A stretch of 64,000 nucleotides of DNA, from positions 62,001 through 126,000 of the forward strand of contig CALWRB010000017.1 of NCBI GenBank assembly GCA_944383855.1, read 5' to 3'. A program made the translations under genes and the position numbers. Positions 8,721 to 16,521 of this stretch are shown here, piece by piece. Below the pieces are notes generated by a model. That model searched no databases. It saw nothing but the letters and a program-made list of their open reading frames with translations, and was not told where the DNA came from. The stretch is from an uncultured Lachnospiraceae bacterium (lineage in GTDB: Bacteria > Bacillota > Clostridia > Lachnospirales > Anaerotignaceae). How positions within the stretch are numbered: position 1 is the first letter of the stretch; each line of letters begins with the position of its first letter.

Positions 8721-9713
8721 ATGAAAGGCAAGATCGGTGTGGTAGGCGCCGGCAGCTGGGGGACAGCGTTGGCGATTTTGGCGGCGAAACAGGGGTATGA
8801 CGTATGGCTGTGGGCGAGAAAGGAAGAAGATATCCTCTCTTTGCAAGAAACCAGGGAAAACAAGAAATACCTGCCGCAGGTCAAACTACCGCAGAATATC
8901 GTTCCCACGGTCGATTTGAAAGAAACGCTGGAAGGGGCGGACATCGTAATCATGGCGGTGCCTTCCCGCGGTGTCAGACAGATGGCGGAAAAAATGCAGC
9001 CTTTGGTCGCCGAAGGGCAGATACTGGTCAATGTGGCAAAAGGCTTGGAAGACGGTACACTGTTACGCCTTTCGGAAGTGATCGGGCAGTGTATTCCGCA
9101 GGCGAAGGTATGCGTGCTTTCGGGACCAAGCCATGCCGAGGAAGTGGCAAGGGAGATTCCGACTGCGTGTCTGGTGGCATCGGAAGATGAGGAATGTGCG
9201 AAGTATGTGCAGCAGGCGTTTATGTCCCCGGTATTCCGTTTGTATACGAATACCGACCTGATCGGTGTGGAGATGGGCGCGGCGCTCAAAAACGTCATGG
9301 CGCTTGCCGCAGGTATGTCGGACGGTCTGGGCTTTGGGGATAATACAAAAGCGGCGCTGATGACCAGAGGGATTGCGGAGATGAAACGTCTTGGCATCGC
9401 GATGGGCGGCAAGGCGGAAACATTTTCCGGGCTTTCCGGCATAGGCGATCTGATCGTAACCTGCACCAGTATGCACTCCAGAAACCGCAGAGCCGGTATT
9501 CTGTTGGGACAGGGCAAGAGTCTAAAAGAAACGCTGGCAGAGGTGAAAATGGTAGTAGAAGGCGTCAACACCGTGGAAGCGGCCGCGAAATTGGCGGAAA
9601 AATACCAAGTCAGCATGCCGATCACGCAGACCATCGATCAAGTGCTGTTCCATGAGAAAGAAGTTCGCGTTGCGGTGATGGAGCTGATGACCAGAGCCGG
9701 AAAAGCGGAATAA
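8721..9713 (+). CDS. gpsA: NAD(P)-dependent glycerol-3-phosphate dehydrogenase
   Basis: Makes sn-glycerol 3-phosphate from dihydroxyacetone phosphate for phospholipid synthesis; cytosolic. Length is 330 residues. The N-terminal dinucleotide motif is GAGSWGTALA (~8-17); later KGLE, SGPSHAEEVA, the catalytic-Lys region ALKNVMALAAG and the substrate site GNDNTKAAL-like GDNTKAALMTRG and RNRRAG are present. The ATG at 8721 follows AAGGAAAGGTGGG; the longer frame from 8610 runs into plsY. Last gene of the der operon, with a terminator 30 bp downstream. Confidence 0.96.
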   Translation: MKGKIGVVGAGSWGTALAILAAKQGYDVWLWARKEEDILSLQETRENKKYLPQVKLPQNIVPTVDLKETLEGADIVIMAVPSRGVRQMAEKMQPLVAEGQILVNVAKGLEDGTLLRLSEVIGQCIPQAKVCVLSGPSHAEEVAREIPTACLVASEDEECAKYVQQAFMSPVFRLYTNTDLIGVEMGAALKNVMALAAGMSDGLGFGDNTKAALMTRGIAEMKRLGIAMGGKAETFSGLSGIGDLIVTCTSMHSRNRRAGILLGQGKSLKETLAEVKMVVEGVNTVEAAAKLAEKYQVSMPITQTIDQVLFHEKEVRVAVMELMTRAGKAE

Positions 9714-9742
9714 ATATCGCGAACAGGAAAGAGAAAACACCC

Positions 9743-9775
9743 ACGCACAGCAAAAAAACGGCTGTGCGTTTTTTT
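9743..9775 (+). terminator. Intrinsic terminator after gpsA
   Basis: ACGCACAGC (9743-9751) pairs with GCTGTGCGT (9761-9769), then T7. Confidence 0.85.
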
Positions 9776-9863
9776 AGGAAAGCTTATGGTCTATAACCCG
9801 GCGGATTTGCTAAGAAAGCGTAAAGAATGGGCTTTAACCCTTATCTTTGTCGAAAGAGCGTGC

Positions 9864-10070
9864 TATAATGAAACTGCAAAAAATTCTGTCGATACTGACC
9901 CCGTTGGTGCGGATACTCCCCACATGCCGCATCATGATACATTCCTATCAAACACACAACAGATCGTTTTATGTACCCCAAAGCATAATGCGTGAACAAA
10001 AATAACTGCTTGGGTCAGTATCAAAACTCTTTTCCGGGAAAAAGAAGGCGTTGCCTTCTTTTTTCTTTTT
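9864..10070 (+). promoter_or_regulatory. Structured feoA leader: stem-closed element plus terminator
   Basis: A TATAAT (9864-9869) without a good -35 is followed by a perfect 11-bp inverted repeat: GATACTGACCC (9891-9901) and GGGTCAGTATC (10012-10022). The 110 nt between can form further stems (TGCGG/CCGCA; TACAT/ATGTA). Just downstream, AAAGAAGGC (10041-10049) and GCCTTCTTT (10053-10061) make an intrinsic terminator with a long T-rich tail, about 108 bp before feoA. Promoter, closed RNA domain, terminator, then an iron-uptake operon is the layout of a transcription-attenuating leader. I could not match it to a known riboswitch class. A miniature inverted-repeat element is the main alternative. 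Confidence 0.5.
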
Positions 10071-10177
10071 GCCCAAAAAACTGCCGAAGCCTTCTTCCGA
10101 TCAGCGGACGAGATACCTTTTTTCTCCTTTGGAATATATTGGAGGTAAGGATTTTTTGGGGGAAAGAAGGGGTCAAA

Positions 10178-10402
10178 ATGGAGCTGCAGACGCTGGAAAA
10201 AGCCAGATTAGGCGGGCAATACAGGATCAAACGGATCACGGAAAGACGGCTGCAGGAGTTGGGACTGTGTGAAGACGCACAGATCACGGTATTGTATGAA
10301 TGCCCTTTCGGGGGAATGCGGGTATATCGAATCAAAAGCACACGGATCGCATTTCGCAATAGACAGGCGGAAAAAATTTGGGTGCAGGAGGTGGCAGGCT
10401 GA
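10178..10402 (+). CDS. feoA: Ferrous iron transport protein FeoA
   Basis: Small cytosolic SH3-like protein (74 residues) that supports Fe(II) uptake by FeoB. The family pattern is seen in the G-Q-Y.I..I....RLQELGL..D..I.VL...PFGG-R.Y.I....IA-R...A..I.V arrangement. ATG 10178 follows AGAAGGGG; the open frame extends upstream to 9992 but that part crosses the leader terminator and has no family similarity. The stop TGA overlaps the feoB ATG at 10402. Expression is likely set by the leader element upstream. Confidence 0.9.
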   Translation: MELQTLEKARLGGQYRIKRITERRLQELGLCEDAQITVLYECPFGGMRVYRIKSTRIAFRNRQAEKIWVQEVAG

Positions 10403-12447
10403 TGGAGCAAAGACGGATCGCGCTGTTGGGGAATCCGAATACCGGCAAAAGTACGGTATTTAACCGCTTGACGGGATTACAGCAGCATACGGGAAACTGG
10501 TCCGGCAAAACGGTGGGGCAGGCAGTGGGGACCGTACTGTACGGCGATAAAACGGCAAAGCTGTATGATCTGCCGGGGATCTACTCGCTGTTTGCGGAGC
10601 GGGCGGAGGAGTGCTGCGCAAAGCAATTTTTGTGTTTTGGGAAAGCAGATACGGTGCTGGTGGTAGCAGATGCGACCAATCTGGAGCGGAATTTGCCGTT
10701 GGTACTGCAAGTAGCCGCGTTGCAGGAACACACACTGCTGTGTCTGAACTTGACCGATGAGGCGGAAAAGAAGGGCATTTATGTCGATCGTAAGCGTTTA
10801 GAAGAACGATTAGGCATACCCGTGATCGAAGCAGCCGCAAGAGCCGGAAAAGGCATCGGAAAGATCAAGGAGAGTTTATTTGAGGGGCATACGCACTCCC
10901 GCGGGAAAACAGAATTTTCGCAGCTGTGGCAGGACTGCCCGCAAACGCTTGCGTATCTGACAGAAGGCTGCGAAGCGCTGCTGGGAAAGGCGCGAACGAC
11001 ACCTTTTTGTCTGACGATGGTGTTGGAAGAAGACCCGGCGTTTTTTGGCGGTCTGGCGCAGGAGGAAGGCTGGGATACCTACCGCTTGATGGAACTGTCG
11101 GCAAGGGCGGAAGGCGCAAGAAAATTACTGGAAGCGGAAGGAAGCGACCTGCGGACGTTTCAGGAGAAAAAAACAATATTTTTTCTGCAAATGGCGGAAA
11201 ACATCACACGGGAAACCGTACAGATAAAACAGGAGAAAGAGGACTTGACAGAACGGCTGGACCGGGCGGTGCTTTCCAAAGGCTTTGGCATCTTGCTGAT
11301 GCTTGCGCTTTTGGGAGGCATCTTCTGGCTGACGGCTGTGGGGGCGAACTATCCTTCCGCGCTGCTGCGCGTCTTTTTTGATCAAGTAGGGGAAGGATTG
11401 GGCGATGTGCTGTCTGTTTTGCCGCCGTCGCTTTACAGCCTATGTATGGACGGGATATTTTTGACAGTCAGTTGGGTCGTGTCGGTCATGCTGCCGCCGA
11501 TGCTGATTTTTTTCCCGTTGTTTACGCTGTTGGAGGATTTTGGGCTGCTGCCGCGGATCGCGTTTCAGGCGGACGGTGTATTTCGCAAGGCAGGTGCAAA
11601 CGGCAAGCAGGCGCTGACGATGTGTATGGGCTTTGGCTGCAATGCGGTGGGGGTGACGGCATGCCGTATCATCGCTTCCCCCACGCAGCGCTTGATCGCG
11701 ATGCTGACGAACTGTTTTGTGCCGTGTAACGGCAGGTTTGGGTTACTGATACTGCTTTGTACGGTGTTTCTTTCTAACGGCAGTAGCGTGGGAGCGGGGT
11801 TTTGCCTCTTGGCATTGGTGGCAAGCGCAGTCGGTATGACACTGGCGGTTTCTTTTTTGCTGCACCGTTTGTTAGGCGGGCAGGAGGACAGCGGCTTTAT
11901 TCTGGAATTGCCGCCTTATCGCAGACCGCAGATTGCGGCGGTCATTGTACGCAGTGTTCTGGACAGAACCGTTTTTGTGCTGATGCGCGCTGTCGCTGTC
12001 GCAGTGCCGGCGGGGATCTTTATTTGGCTGATGCAGCGTGTGCATGTGCAGGGGGTCAGCCTGATGCAGCTGCTCGTAAATTTTTTAGACCCGTTAGGTG
12101 CTTTGATGGGCATGAGCGGTGCGATATTGGCAGCTTTTTTATTGGGTATGCCTGCCAATGAGATCGTACTGCCGATCTTATTGATGTATTACAGCCAAAG
12201 CGGCGTCCTGACAGAAACGCAGACAACGGCGGAGCTTGCAAATATTCTGACTTTGCAGGGTTGGACGTTCAGTACGGCACTTTGCACGGCGCTTTTTTCC
12301 TTGAACCACTTTCCCTGCGCGACGACGCTGCTGACGATTTGGAAAGAAAGCAAAAGCAAATTCTTTACGGCAGTGGCATTTTGTTTGCCGACGGCGGTGG
12401 GGATTTTGCTTTGCATCGTCATTCATGCACTGTTTGGAGCGGGATAA
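10402..12447 (+). CDS. feoB: Ferrous iron transporter FeoB
   Basis: Cytoplasmic-membrane Fe(II) transporter of 681 residues. The N-terminal G domain has G1 GNPNTGKST (~9-17), G3 DLPGIYS and G4 NLTD. An intracellular linker follows, then from ~300 a multi-spanning membrane region with two Gate/nucleoside-recognition-like parts; GFGCNAVG and the VPCNGR motif are typical. The start overlaps the feoA stop (TGATG), so the two are translationally coupled. No feoC-like winged-helix gene follows; the next gene is a small unknown protein. Confidence 0.95.
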   Translation: MEQRRIALLGNPNTGKSTVFNRLTGLQQHTGNWSGKTVGQAVGTVLYGDKTAKLYDLPGIYSLFAERAEECCAKQFLCFGKADTVLVVADATNLERNLPLVLQVAALQEHTLLCLNLTDEAEKKGIYVDRKRLEERLGIPVIEAAARAGKGIGKIKESLFEGHTHSRGKTEFSQLWQDCPQTLAYLTEGCEALLGKARTTPFCLTMVLEEDPAFFGGLAQEEGWDTYRLMELSARAEGARKLLEAEGSDLRTFQEKKTIFFLQMAENITRETVQIKQEKEDLTERLDRAVLSKGFGILLMLALLGGIFWLTAVGANYPSALLRVFFDQVGEGLGDVLSVLPPSLYSLCMDGIFLTVSWVVSVMLPPMLIFFPLFTLLEDFGLLPRIAFQADGVFRKAGANGKQALTMCMGFGCNAVGVTACRIIASPTQRLIAMLTNCFVPCNGRFGLLILLCTVFLSNGSSVGAGFCLLALVASAVGMTLAVSFLLHRLLGGQEDSGFILELPPYRRPQIAAVIVRSVLDRTVFVLMRAVAVAVPAGIFIWLMQRVHVQGVSLMQLLVNFLDPLGALMGMSGAILAAFLLGMPANEIVLPILLMYYSQSGVLTETQTTAELANILTLQGWTFSTALCTALFSLNHFPCATTLLTIWKESKSKFFTAVAFCLPTAVGILLCIVIHALFGAG

Positions 12448-12565
12448 AGCGACCCCAAAGTGAAATGCTGATAAAATCCAAAAGCTGTGATATACTATAA
12501 GCGAAAACGGAAAGCAAACTCTTTTTTTGCGCCGACAAACCAAACGATACAAAGGAGCGAAAAAA

Positions 12566-12853
12566 ATGGCAAAAGAAGATTATTTGAACCGACTGCTGCA
12601 TCTGGCTGCCGAGGACTCTGCGATCAAAGACAGATTATTGGCGACAAGACAGGCAAAGGACCCCGCGCTGGCGCTGTGCGAAGCTTCCACGGAGCTGGGG
12701 ATTCCGCTTAGTGTAGGGGAATTATTCGCGGGCGGAGAGGAGTTCTGTTCCAATCTGCGCAAAAGCGTCAACGGCGGTGCGACAGACCCGATCGAGAGCT
12801 GGGGGGACAGCTATGAACAGCTGATGGCGTCACTGGAGGCACTCAAAGGGTGA
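12566..12853 (+). CDS. Small acidic hypothetical protein, weakly Nif11-like
   Basis: 95 residues, cytosolic, not firmly recognised. A strong ribosome binding site (AAAGGAG) lies 8 nt before ATG 12566. The first ~55 residues have the pattern of Nif11-type helical domains: L..LL..AAED.A.K.RLL...A.DP..AL...STELGIPLS..EL. An N-G-G-A follows at ~77-80, then an acidic tail with no Cys. No maturation enzyme or exporter is nearby, so a peptide-precursor role is not supported. It lies 118 bp after feoB behind a possible weak promoter (CTGATA/TATACT at 12468-12496) and ends at a strong terminator. Confidence 0.6.
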   Translation: MAKEDYLNRLLHLAAEDSAIKDRLLATRQAKDPALALCEASTELGIPLSVGELFAGGEEFCSNLRKSVNGGATDPIESWGDSYEQLMASLEALKG

Positions 12854-12874
12854 AAAAAATCAAAAATATGAAAC

Positions 12875-12917
12875 AAAAACAGCTTTTCTTTCGTTATCAA
12901 AGAAAAGCTGTTTTTTT
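12875..12917. terminator. Bidirectional terminator between convergent genes
   Basis: A stem of at least 12 bp, AACAGCTTTTCTTT with AAAGAAAAGCTGTT, around loop CGTTATC, with A run before and T run after. It serves the small gene on the plus strand and the XRE gene on the minus strand. Confidence 0.85.
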
Positions 12918-12925
12918 CATGTTTG

Positions 12926-13258
12926 TTATTTTTCAGAGAAGTTTCGCTCGATCAGATCATCGATCAGACAAAGCAGATGCGTCTGCTGTGTGGGCGTCAG
13001 CATTTTCAAGCGGGAGGCAAGCTGCTCGCCTTCCGTGGGAGAAAGCGCCTGTGTATCGAAAAAATCTTTCGGCGTGATGCGAAAATAGTCGCAGATATAG
13101 AAAAAACCCTGCATGGAAGGCAGTGCCTTGCCGTTTTCGATTTTATTGATATAACTTTCGCTTTGCCCCAAAGAAAGGCTCATGTCCCTTGCCGAAACGC
13201 CTTTTTGCATGCGAAGCGATACGATACGTTTTGCGATAAAGTCTGCATATTCCATCAT
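12926..13258 (-). CDS. XRE-family helix-turn-helix regulator
   Basis: 110-residue DNA-binding protein. The helix-turn-helix covers ~8-62: RIVSLRMQKGVSARDMSLSLGQSESYINKIENGKALPS, the Cro/C1 pattern with NKIENGK. The C-terminal ~45 residues are helical and may dimerise (LASRLKMLTPTQQTHLLCLIDDLI). The start is the first ATG of an ATGATG pair after AAGGTGG. It is divergent from a small membrane protein gene (13397), with a 10-bp direct repeat in the shared spacer, so it probably controls that gene and itself. Confidence 0.85.
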   Translation of the reverse strand: MMEYADFIAKRIVSLRMQKGVSARDMSLSLGQSESYINKIENGKALPSMQGFFYICDYFRITPKDFFDTQALSPTEGEQLASRLKMLTPTQQTHLLCLIDDLIERNFSEK

Positions 13259-13277
13259 GCTCACCACCTTCTCTTTT

Positions 13278-13323
13278 AAAGATATATGAAAAAAGGTTTA
13301 TAATAGAGAAAGAAAAGATATAT
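13278..13323. repeat. Direct repeat AAAGATATAT, candidate operator
   Basis: AAAGATATAT occurs at 13278-13287 and 13314-13323, 36 bp apart, in the spacer between the XRE gene and the divergent small gene. The second copy ends 5 bp before the -35 hexamer of the plus-strand promoter. That spacing suggests binding by the adjacent regulator; this is inference. Confidence 0.4.
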
Positions 13324-13328
13324 TTTAA

Positions 13329-13357
13329 TTGACATAGGGAATTTAAAACTGTATTAT
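13329..13357 (+). promoter_or_regulatory. Sigma-A promoter for the small membrane protein gene
   Basis: Consensus TTGACA (13329-13334), 17 bp, TATTAT (13352-13357), 39 bp before the ATG. Confidence 0.75.
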
Positions 13358-13396
13358 GTCCATAAGGAGTCGAAAAAAGAAGGAGGCGTAAGAAGG

Positions 13397-13612
13397 ATGC
13401 GAAAAGGGTGGGTCTTATTGGCGGTTTTATTGCCGATGGCAGTGCTGTGTGTGACATCGTTTGCTTTTTTATGGCAGCCGGAAGAAGTCACCATGCAACA
13501 GCCTTTGCAGCCGAATCACGCTTTTTTCGGCGATAGCCGTGTGGTAGAGCGGGAGGAAGAAATGCCGTGCTGGAGAGGAACGGTGCAAAAAGGACAGTGG
13601 GAAGAAAAATGA
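13397..13612 (+). CDS. Small single-pass membrane or secreted hypothetical protein
   Basis: 71 residues. Positively charged N terminus (MRKGW), a hydrophobic segment at ~5-26 without a lipobox, then an extracytoplasmic-like hydrophilic tail with one Cys. AAGGAGG lies ahead of the ATG though ~11 nt away, with AGAAGG closer. No family recognised. The strong promoter and divergent XRE gene make it a probable regulated target. A terminator follows at 13689. Confidence 0.6.
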   Translation: MRKGWVLLAVLLPMAVLCVTSFAFLWQPEEVTMQQPLQPNHAFFGDSRVVEREEEMPCWRGTVQKGQWEEK

Positions 13613-13688
13613 AGCAAAAAAAGATACTCCCCACACAGCCGGAACGGGTTTTCTATCAAGTGCCGTGAGGGGAGAAAAAAGGGGATAG

Positions 13689-13715
13689 GTCCGCAAAGAG
13701 AGCGGACTTTTTTTT
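13689..13715 (+). terminator. Intrinsic terminator, convergent with spo0A
   Basis: GTCCGC (13689-13694) and GCGGAC (13702-13707) followed by T8, which runs into the spo0A stop codon on the other strand. Confidence 0.8.
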
Positions 13716-14511
13716 AGCCTGCTTTTTGTTCCAGGCGAAGTCTGTCTGCGATCAATGCGATAAATTCGGAATTGGTAGGTTTGCCTTTATGATTATTCAC
13801 GGTATAGCCAAACAGTGCGTCGATGGCGTCTACTTTGCCGCGGTTCCATGCCACTTCAATGGCGTGACGGATCGCACGCTCCACGCGGGAAGGTGTGGTG
13901 TTGCATTTTTTGGCGATGGAAGGATACAGCTCTTTTGTAATATAGTTCAGAACTTCCATATCGTTGACACTCATGATGATGGCTTCTCTCATGTAATGAT
14001 AGCCTCTGATATGTGCGGGGACACCGATCTCATGCAGGATATTGGTCACCTTGGTTTCCAGATCACGCGAGGAAGAAGCGGAAGGCTGCATTGCACCGAA
14101 CACGGAAGGCGTCTGCTTGATACTCGTTTGTTCCTGCATCAGCTGACGGACCCGCTGCGTGAGGGATTCGATATCAAAGGGCTTGACCATATAATAGCTT
14201 GCGCCCAGATCCAAAGCTTTGCGGATCACTTTATCCTGACTGATAGCGGAGAGCATGATGGTGATGGGGTGCGGCATATCTTCATTTTTTTGCAGCCGTT
14301 CCAATACACCAAGCCCGTCCAGCCTTGGCATGATGCCGTCGATGATGGCGACATCGGGTTCGGTATCCCGGATTTTATTCATGGTTTCAATGCCGTCTGT
14401 GGCGATGGCGATCACTTCCAGATCGTCCTGATGATTCAGATGGTTCGCCAGCATGTCGCAAAAATCTTTATTATCGCCTGCCAAAAGCACTTTTATTCTG
14501 TTTTGGTTCAA
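13714..14511 (-). CDS. spo0A: Sporulation master regulator Spo0A
   Basis: Response regulator that triggers sporulation when phosphorylated; 265 residues. The receiver domain (~5-125) has the acceptor Asp58 in AIIDGIMP, Ser/Thr at MLSA and Lys in YYMVKPFD. The C-terminal DNA-binding domain (~150-265) is highly conserved: [37 protein letters not shown] and [19 protein letters not shown]. The start is TTG at 14511 with GGAGGG 6 nt upstream. Oddity: the usual acidic pair of the receiver (ADDN) reads A-G-D-N here (Gly12, Asp13). spoIVB is not next to it, unlike in most spore formers. Its promoter is at 14573-14601. Confidence 0.97.
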   Translation of the reverse strand: MNQNRIKVLLAGDNKDFCDMLANHLNHQDDLEVIAIATDGIETMNKIRDTEPDVAIIDGIMPRLDGLGVLERLQKNEDMPHPITIMLSAISQDKVIRKALDLGASYYMVKPFDIESLTQRVRQLMQEQTSIKQTPSVFGAMQPSASSSRDLETKVTNILHEIGVPAHIRGYHYMREAIIMSVNDMEVLNYITKELYPSIAKKCNTTPSRVERAIRHAIEVAWNRGKVDAIDALFGYTVNNHKGKPTNSEFIALIADRLRLEQKAG

Positions 14512-14572
14512 AATGATCCCTCCGATTGTATGATATTGGTTGAATATGCAATTTCTGCTTGCTTTTGGGTTG

Positions 14573-14601
14573 ATTATAGTACAGATGCATAGGGGTGACA
14601 A
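14573..14601 (-). promoter_or_regulatory. Sigma-A-type promoter of spo0A
   Basis: On the minus strand TTGTCA (14601-14596), 17 bp, TATAAT (14578-14573), about 60 bp before the TTG start. A TGTCGAT (14612-14606) just upstream is one base from the 0A-box core TGNCGAA, which could mean autoregulation. Confidence 0.7.
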
Positions 14602-14770
14602 TATAGAATCGACAGACAAATAATGCTCACAAAACCGCCAAAATCCAATAATTTGCCAAAGTTTTTAAAACAAAAGAGAAGGTTTGTAAAAGGCTGTTGA
14701 ACGGTGGCGGCAAAAACGAAAAAACACCTCAGGGATTGGCGAAAAATGCAATCGTTTTTTTGCGGCAACG

Positions 14771-14796
14771 AAAAAGTGTCCGCGAATTGCGGACAC
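14771..14796 (-). terminator. Intrinsic terminator of the CYTH gene
   Basis: GTGTCCGC (14776-14783) and GCGGACAC (14789-14796) with loop GAATT; on the minus strand the stem is followed by TTTTT. Confidence 0.8.
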
Positions 14797-14810
14797 AGTC
14801 GAAAAAAGGA

Positions 14811-15269
14811 TTATTTCGGAATTCCGTGCAGACAAAGAGCGGTGTTTTTGTAGCGCTTGTCGTTGGATACATCTTGTCCGAACCACAAAGGCGGTAAAAA
14901 CGCTTCCGCCTGCTGCATAGAAGAAAATTCCACTTCAATGGTCACAAGCCCAGCCAAAGGACCGCTGTAAACATCGATCTCTGCGGTCAGTCCTTCGGGA
15001 AGGGGATAGAAATACCGCCGTTTTTCCAAAAACGGTGTTTCCGCCTTTTGCGCAAGGGAAAGAAACTGTTCTTCGGTCAGGGGAAGCTCAAATTCTTCTC
15101 TTGCGATCTGCCCCTTTCCCTTGACAGTCAGGATATAGTCCGTATCTGTCTGACGGATACGAATGGTGGGCGAAAGATGAAGATATGCCTGCCTGATTTG
15201 GGTAGAAGGACAGTCTGAAAGAGAAAAGGGAAAGCTGTCCGCTGCCAGAAATTTTCGTTCGATTTCCAT
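14811..15269 (-). CDS. CYTH domain protein (triphosphate tunnel metalloenzyme)
   Basis: 152 residues covering a full CYTH fold. The defining ExExK signature is at the very start (Glu2, Glu4, Lys6 in EIERKF). Later strands carry IRIRQ, YILTVKGKG, REEFELPL, EKRRYF, AEIDVYSG, LVTIEVEF and the closing SNDKRYKN, all typical of inorganic triphosphatase or thiamine-triphosphatase-like enzymes. Substrate cannot be told from sequence. ATG 15269 follows GAGGTGG; the longer open frame upstream has no support. It is monocistronic, ending at its own terminator. Confidence 0.88.
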   Translation of the reverse strand: MEIERKFLAADSFPFSLSDCPSTQIRQAYLHLSPTIRIRQTDTDYILTVKGKGQIAREEFELPLTEEQFLSLAQKAETPFLEKRRYFYPLPEGLTAEIDVYSGPLAGLVTIEVEFSSMQQAEAFLPPLWFGQDVSNDKRYKNTALCLHGIPK

Positions 15270-15371
15270 TTGGATACCACCTCGTTTTTGATGAAAAAAA
15301 TGCTGTCTGCCGTTATTGTAGCATATCGGCGAACGAAAGAAAACGAGTAAAACACAATGCTTTGCCCTTGA

Positions 15372-15400
15372 TTGATAATCCGATGAAAATGGAGTATAAT
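15372..15400 (+). promoter_or_regulatory. Sigma-A promoter for the DJ-1/PfpI gene
   Basis: TTGATA (15372-15377), 17 bp, TATAAT (15395-15400), 52 bp before the ATG. Confidence 0.75.
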
Positions 15401-15452
15401 AAAAAAGAAAGTTTACGGACCAAAAAGTGTTTTGGGTGAAGGAGGAATTCGC

Positions 15453-16004
15453 ATGAAAAAGGCATACATTTTTTTGGCGGAAGGGTTTGAAGAAATGGAG
15501 GCAACCGCGCCGTTGGATCTGCTGCGCAGAGCGGGTGTAGACGCACAGTGGGTTTCTATTACGGGACATCTGTTAGTAAAGGGTTCCCATGGCGGCATGG
15601 TGCAGGCAGATCTGCTTTTTGACCAGGCGGATCTTTCTTCCGCGGACGCTTTGATCTTGCCGGGCGGTATGCCGGGAACGACACACCTGATGGAGCACAG
15701 CGGACTGAAGGAAGCGCTTTCCATCTTCTATGAAAAAGGCAAATGGGTTTGCGCAATCTGTGCCGCACCGATGATATTTGGCGCAATGGGTATTGTGCAG
15801 GGCAGACAGGCGGTCATTTACCCCGGAATGGAATCTCACCTGAAAGGGGCGTCCGTCCCCGCACAGGAAGTGGTTGTAGACGGCAATGTCATCACATCAA
15901 AAGCACCCGGTACGGCAGTTGCTTTTGCCCTGGCGATCGTAGAGGCTTTGGCAGGCGCGCAAATTGCGGAGCAGATCAAAGCAGAGATCGTGTATCGGGC
16001 ATAA
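15453..16004 (+). CDS. DJ-1/PfpI family protein (YajL-like)
   Basis: 183-residue single-domain protein of the glutamine-amidotransferase-like superfamily. N-terminal FLAEGFEEMEA carries the conserved Glu; the nucleophile elbow has Cys103 in CAICAAP; ALILPGGMPG and the late ITSKAPGTA.AFALA.VE are diagnostic of the YajL/DJ-1 branch. Family members have been assigned chaperone, glyoxalase or deglycase roles in stress; the exact activity is uncertain. GGAGG is placed 8 nt before ATG 15453. Its 3' end overlaps the convergent gene by 29 bp. Confidence 0.9.
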   Translation: MKKAYIFLAEGFEEMEATAPLDLLRRAGVDAQWVSITGHLLVKGSHGGMVQADLLFDQADLSSADALILPGGMPGTTHLMEHSGLKEALSIFYEKGKWVCAICAAPMIFGAMGIVQGRQAVIYPGMESHLKGASVPAQEVVVDGNVITSKAPGTAVAFALAIVEALAGAQIAEQIKAEIVYRA

Positions 16005-16395
16005 GGATCTCGTCAAATAATAACGGCAACAGCAGTTTATGGCAGGAAGAAAGCCCCAGACGCGCGGCGGCGGCAAACACGTCCTCCCGACGCAGATCAT
16101 AGATATAGGCAATTTCCGGCAGGGTATATGTATCATTTGGAAAGAGCAGTTGCCTGCGCAGCAGCTCGCATAAGGCGGAAGAACCTTCCTGTAACAAAAA
16201 AAGAAAGACCGGTCTGGTGATGCAGCAGACGGAGAGCTGACGCAAGATGGCTTCCGTTTCCGTTATGCTCAAATCCAACAGCGCGGCGCTTTCTGTTATG
16301 CCGTAAGGCTGCGGCGCGGTCTTTAAGAATAGGTCGATACGCTCCAGTTTGGGAGAAAGCACGGTTTTATAGTAATCCAGATATGTTTTGGGCAT
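15976..16395 (-). CDS. Hypothetical protein with two helix-turn-helix-like segments
   Basis: 139 residues, not recognised. Leu-rich and largely helical, with two stretches that resemble winged-helix or sigma-region recognition units: ITESAALLDLSITETEAILRQ (~35-55; quoted in part) and LPEIAYIYDLRREDVFAAAAR. It may be a small DNA-binding protein, by inference only. AAAGGAG lies before ATG 16395, and the gene is divergent from the 16522 gene. The stop lies inside the 3' end of the PfpI gene (29-bp overlap), so no terminator is evident for either. Confidence 0.55.
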   Translation of the reverse strand: MPKTYLDYYKTVLSPKLERIDLFLKTAPQPYGITESAALLDLSITETEAILRQLSVCCITRPVFLFLLQEGSSALCELLRRQLLFPNDTYTLPEIAYIYDLRREDVFAAAARLGLSSCHKLLLPLLFDEILMPDTRSLL

Positions 16396-16521
16396 CAGTT
16401 TTCTGCTCCTTTCTCTTTTTCTCGCTTTCTGCCGTGCCGACAGCAATGTCTTGTTTGATTGTAACAAAAACAAAACCGAAGTGCCACAGGGAACAGGTGG
16501 AAAGAATGGAGGCATATGCAG

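Noticed and set aside
9868-10005. 45-codon open frame beginning ATGAAACTGCAA inside the feoA leader
   Set aside because: Its ATG overlaps the TATAAT box, it has no ribosome binding site, and the product resembles nothing; the DNA is better explained as structured leader.
9891-10022. Known metal, cobalamin, M-box or T-box riboswitch
   Set aside because: No B12 box, T-box sequence or other conserved core that I know could be found, so no class name is given.
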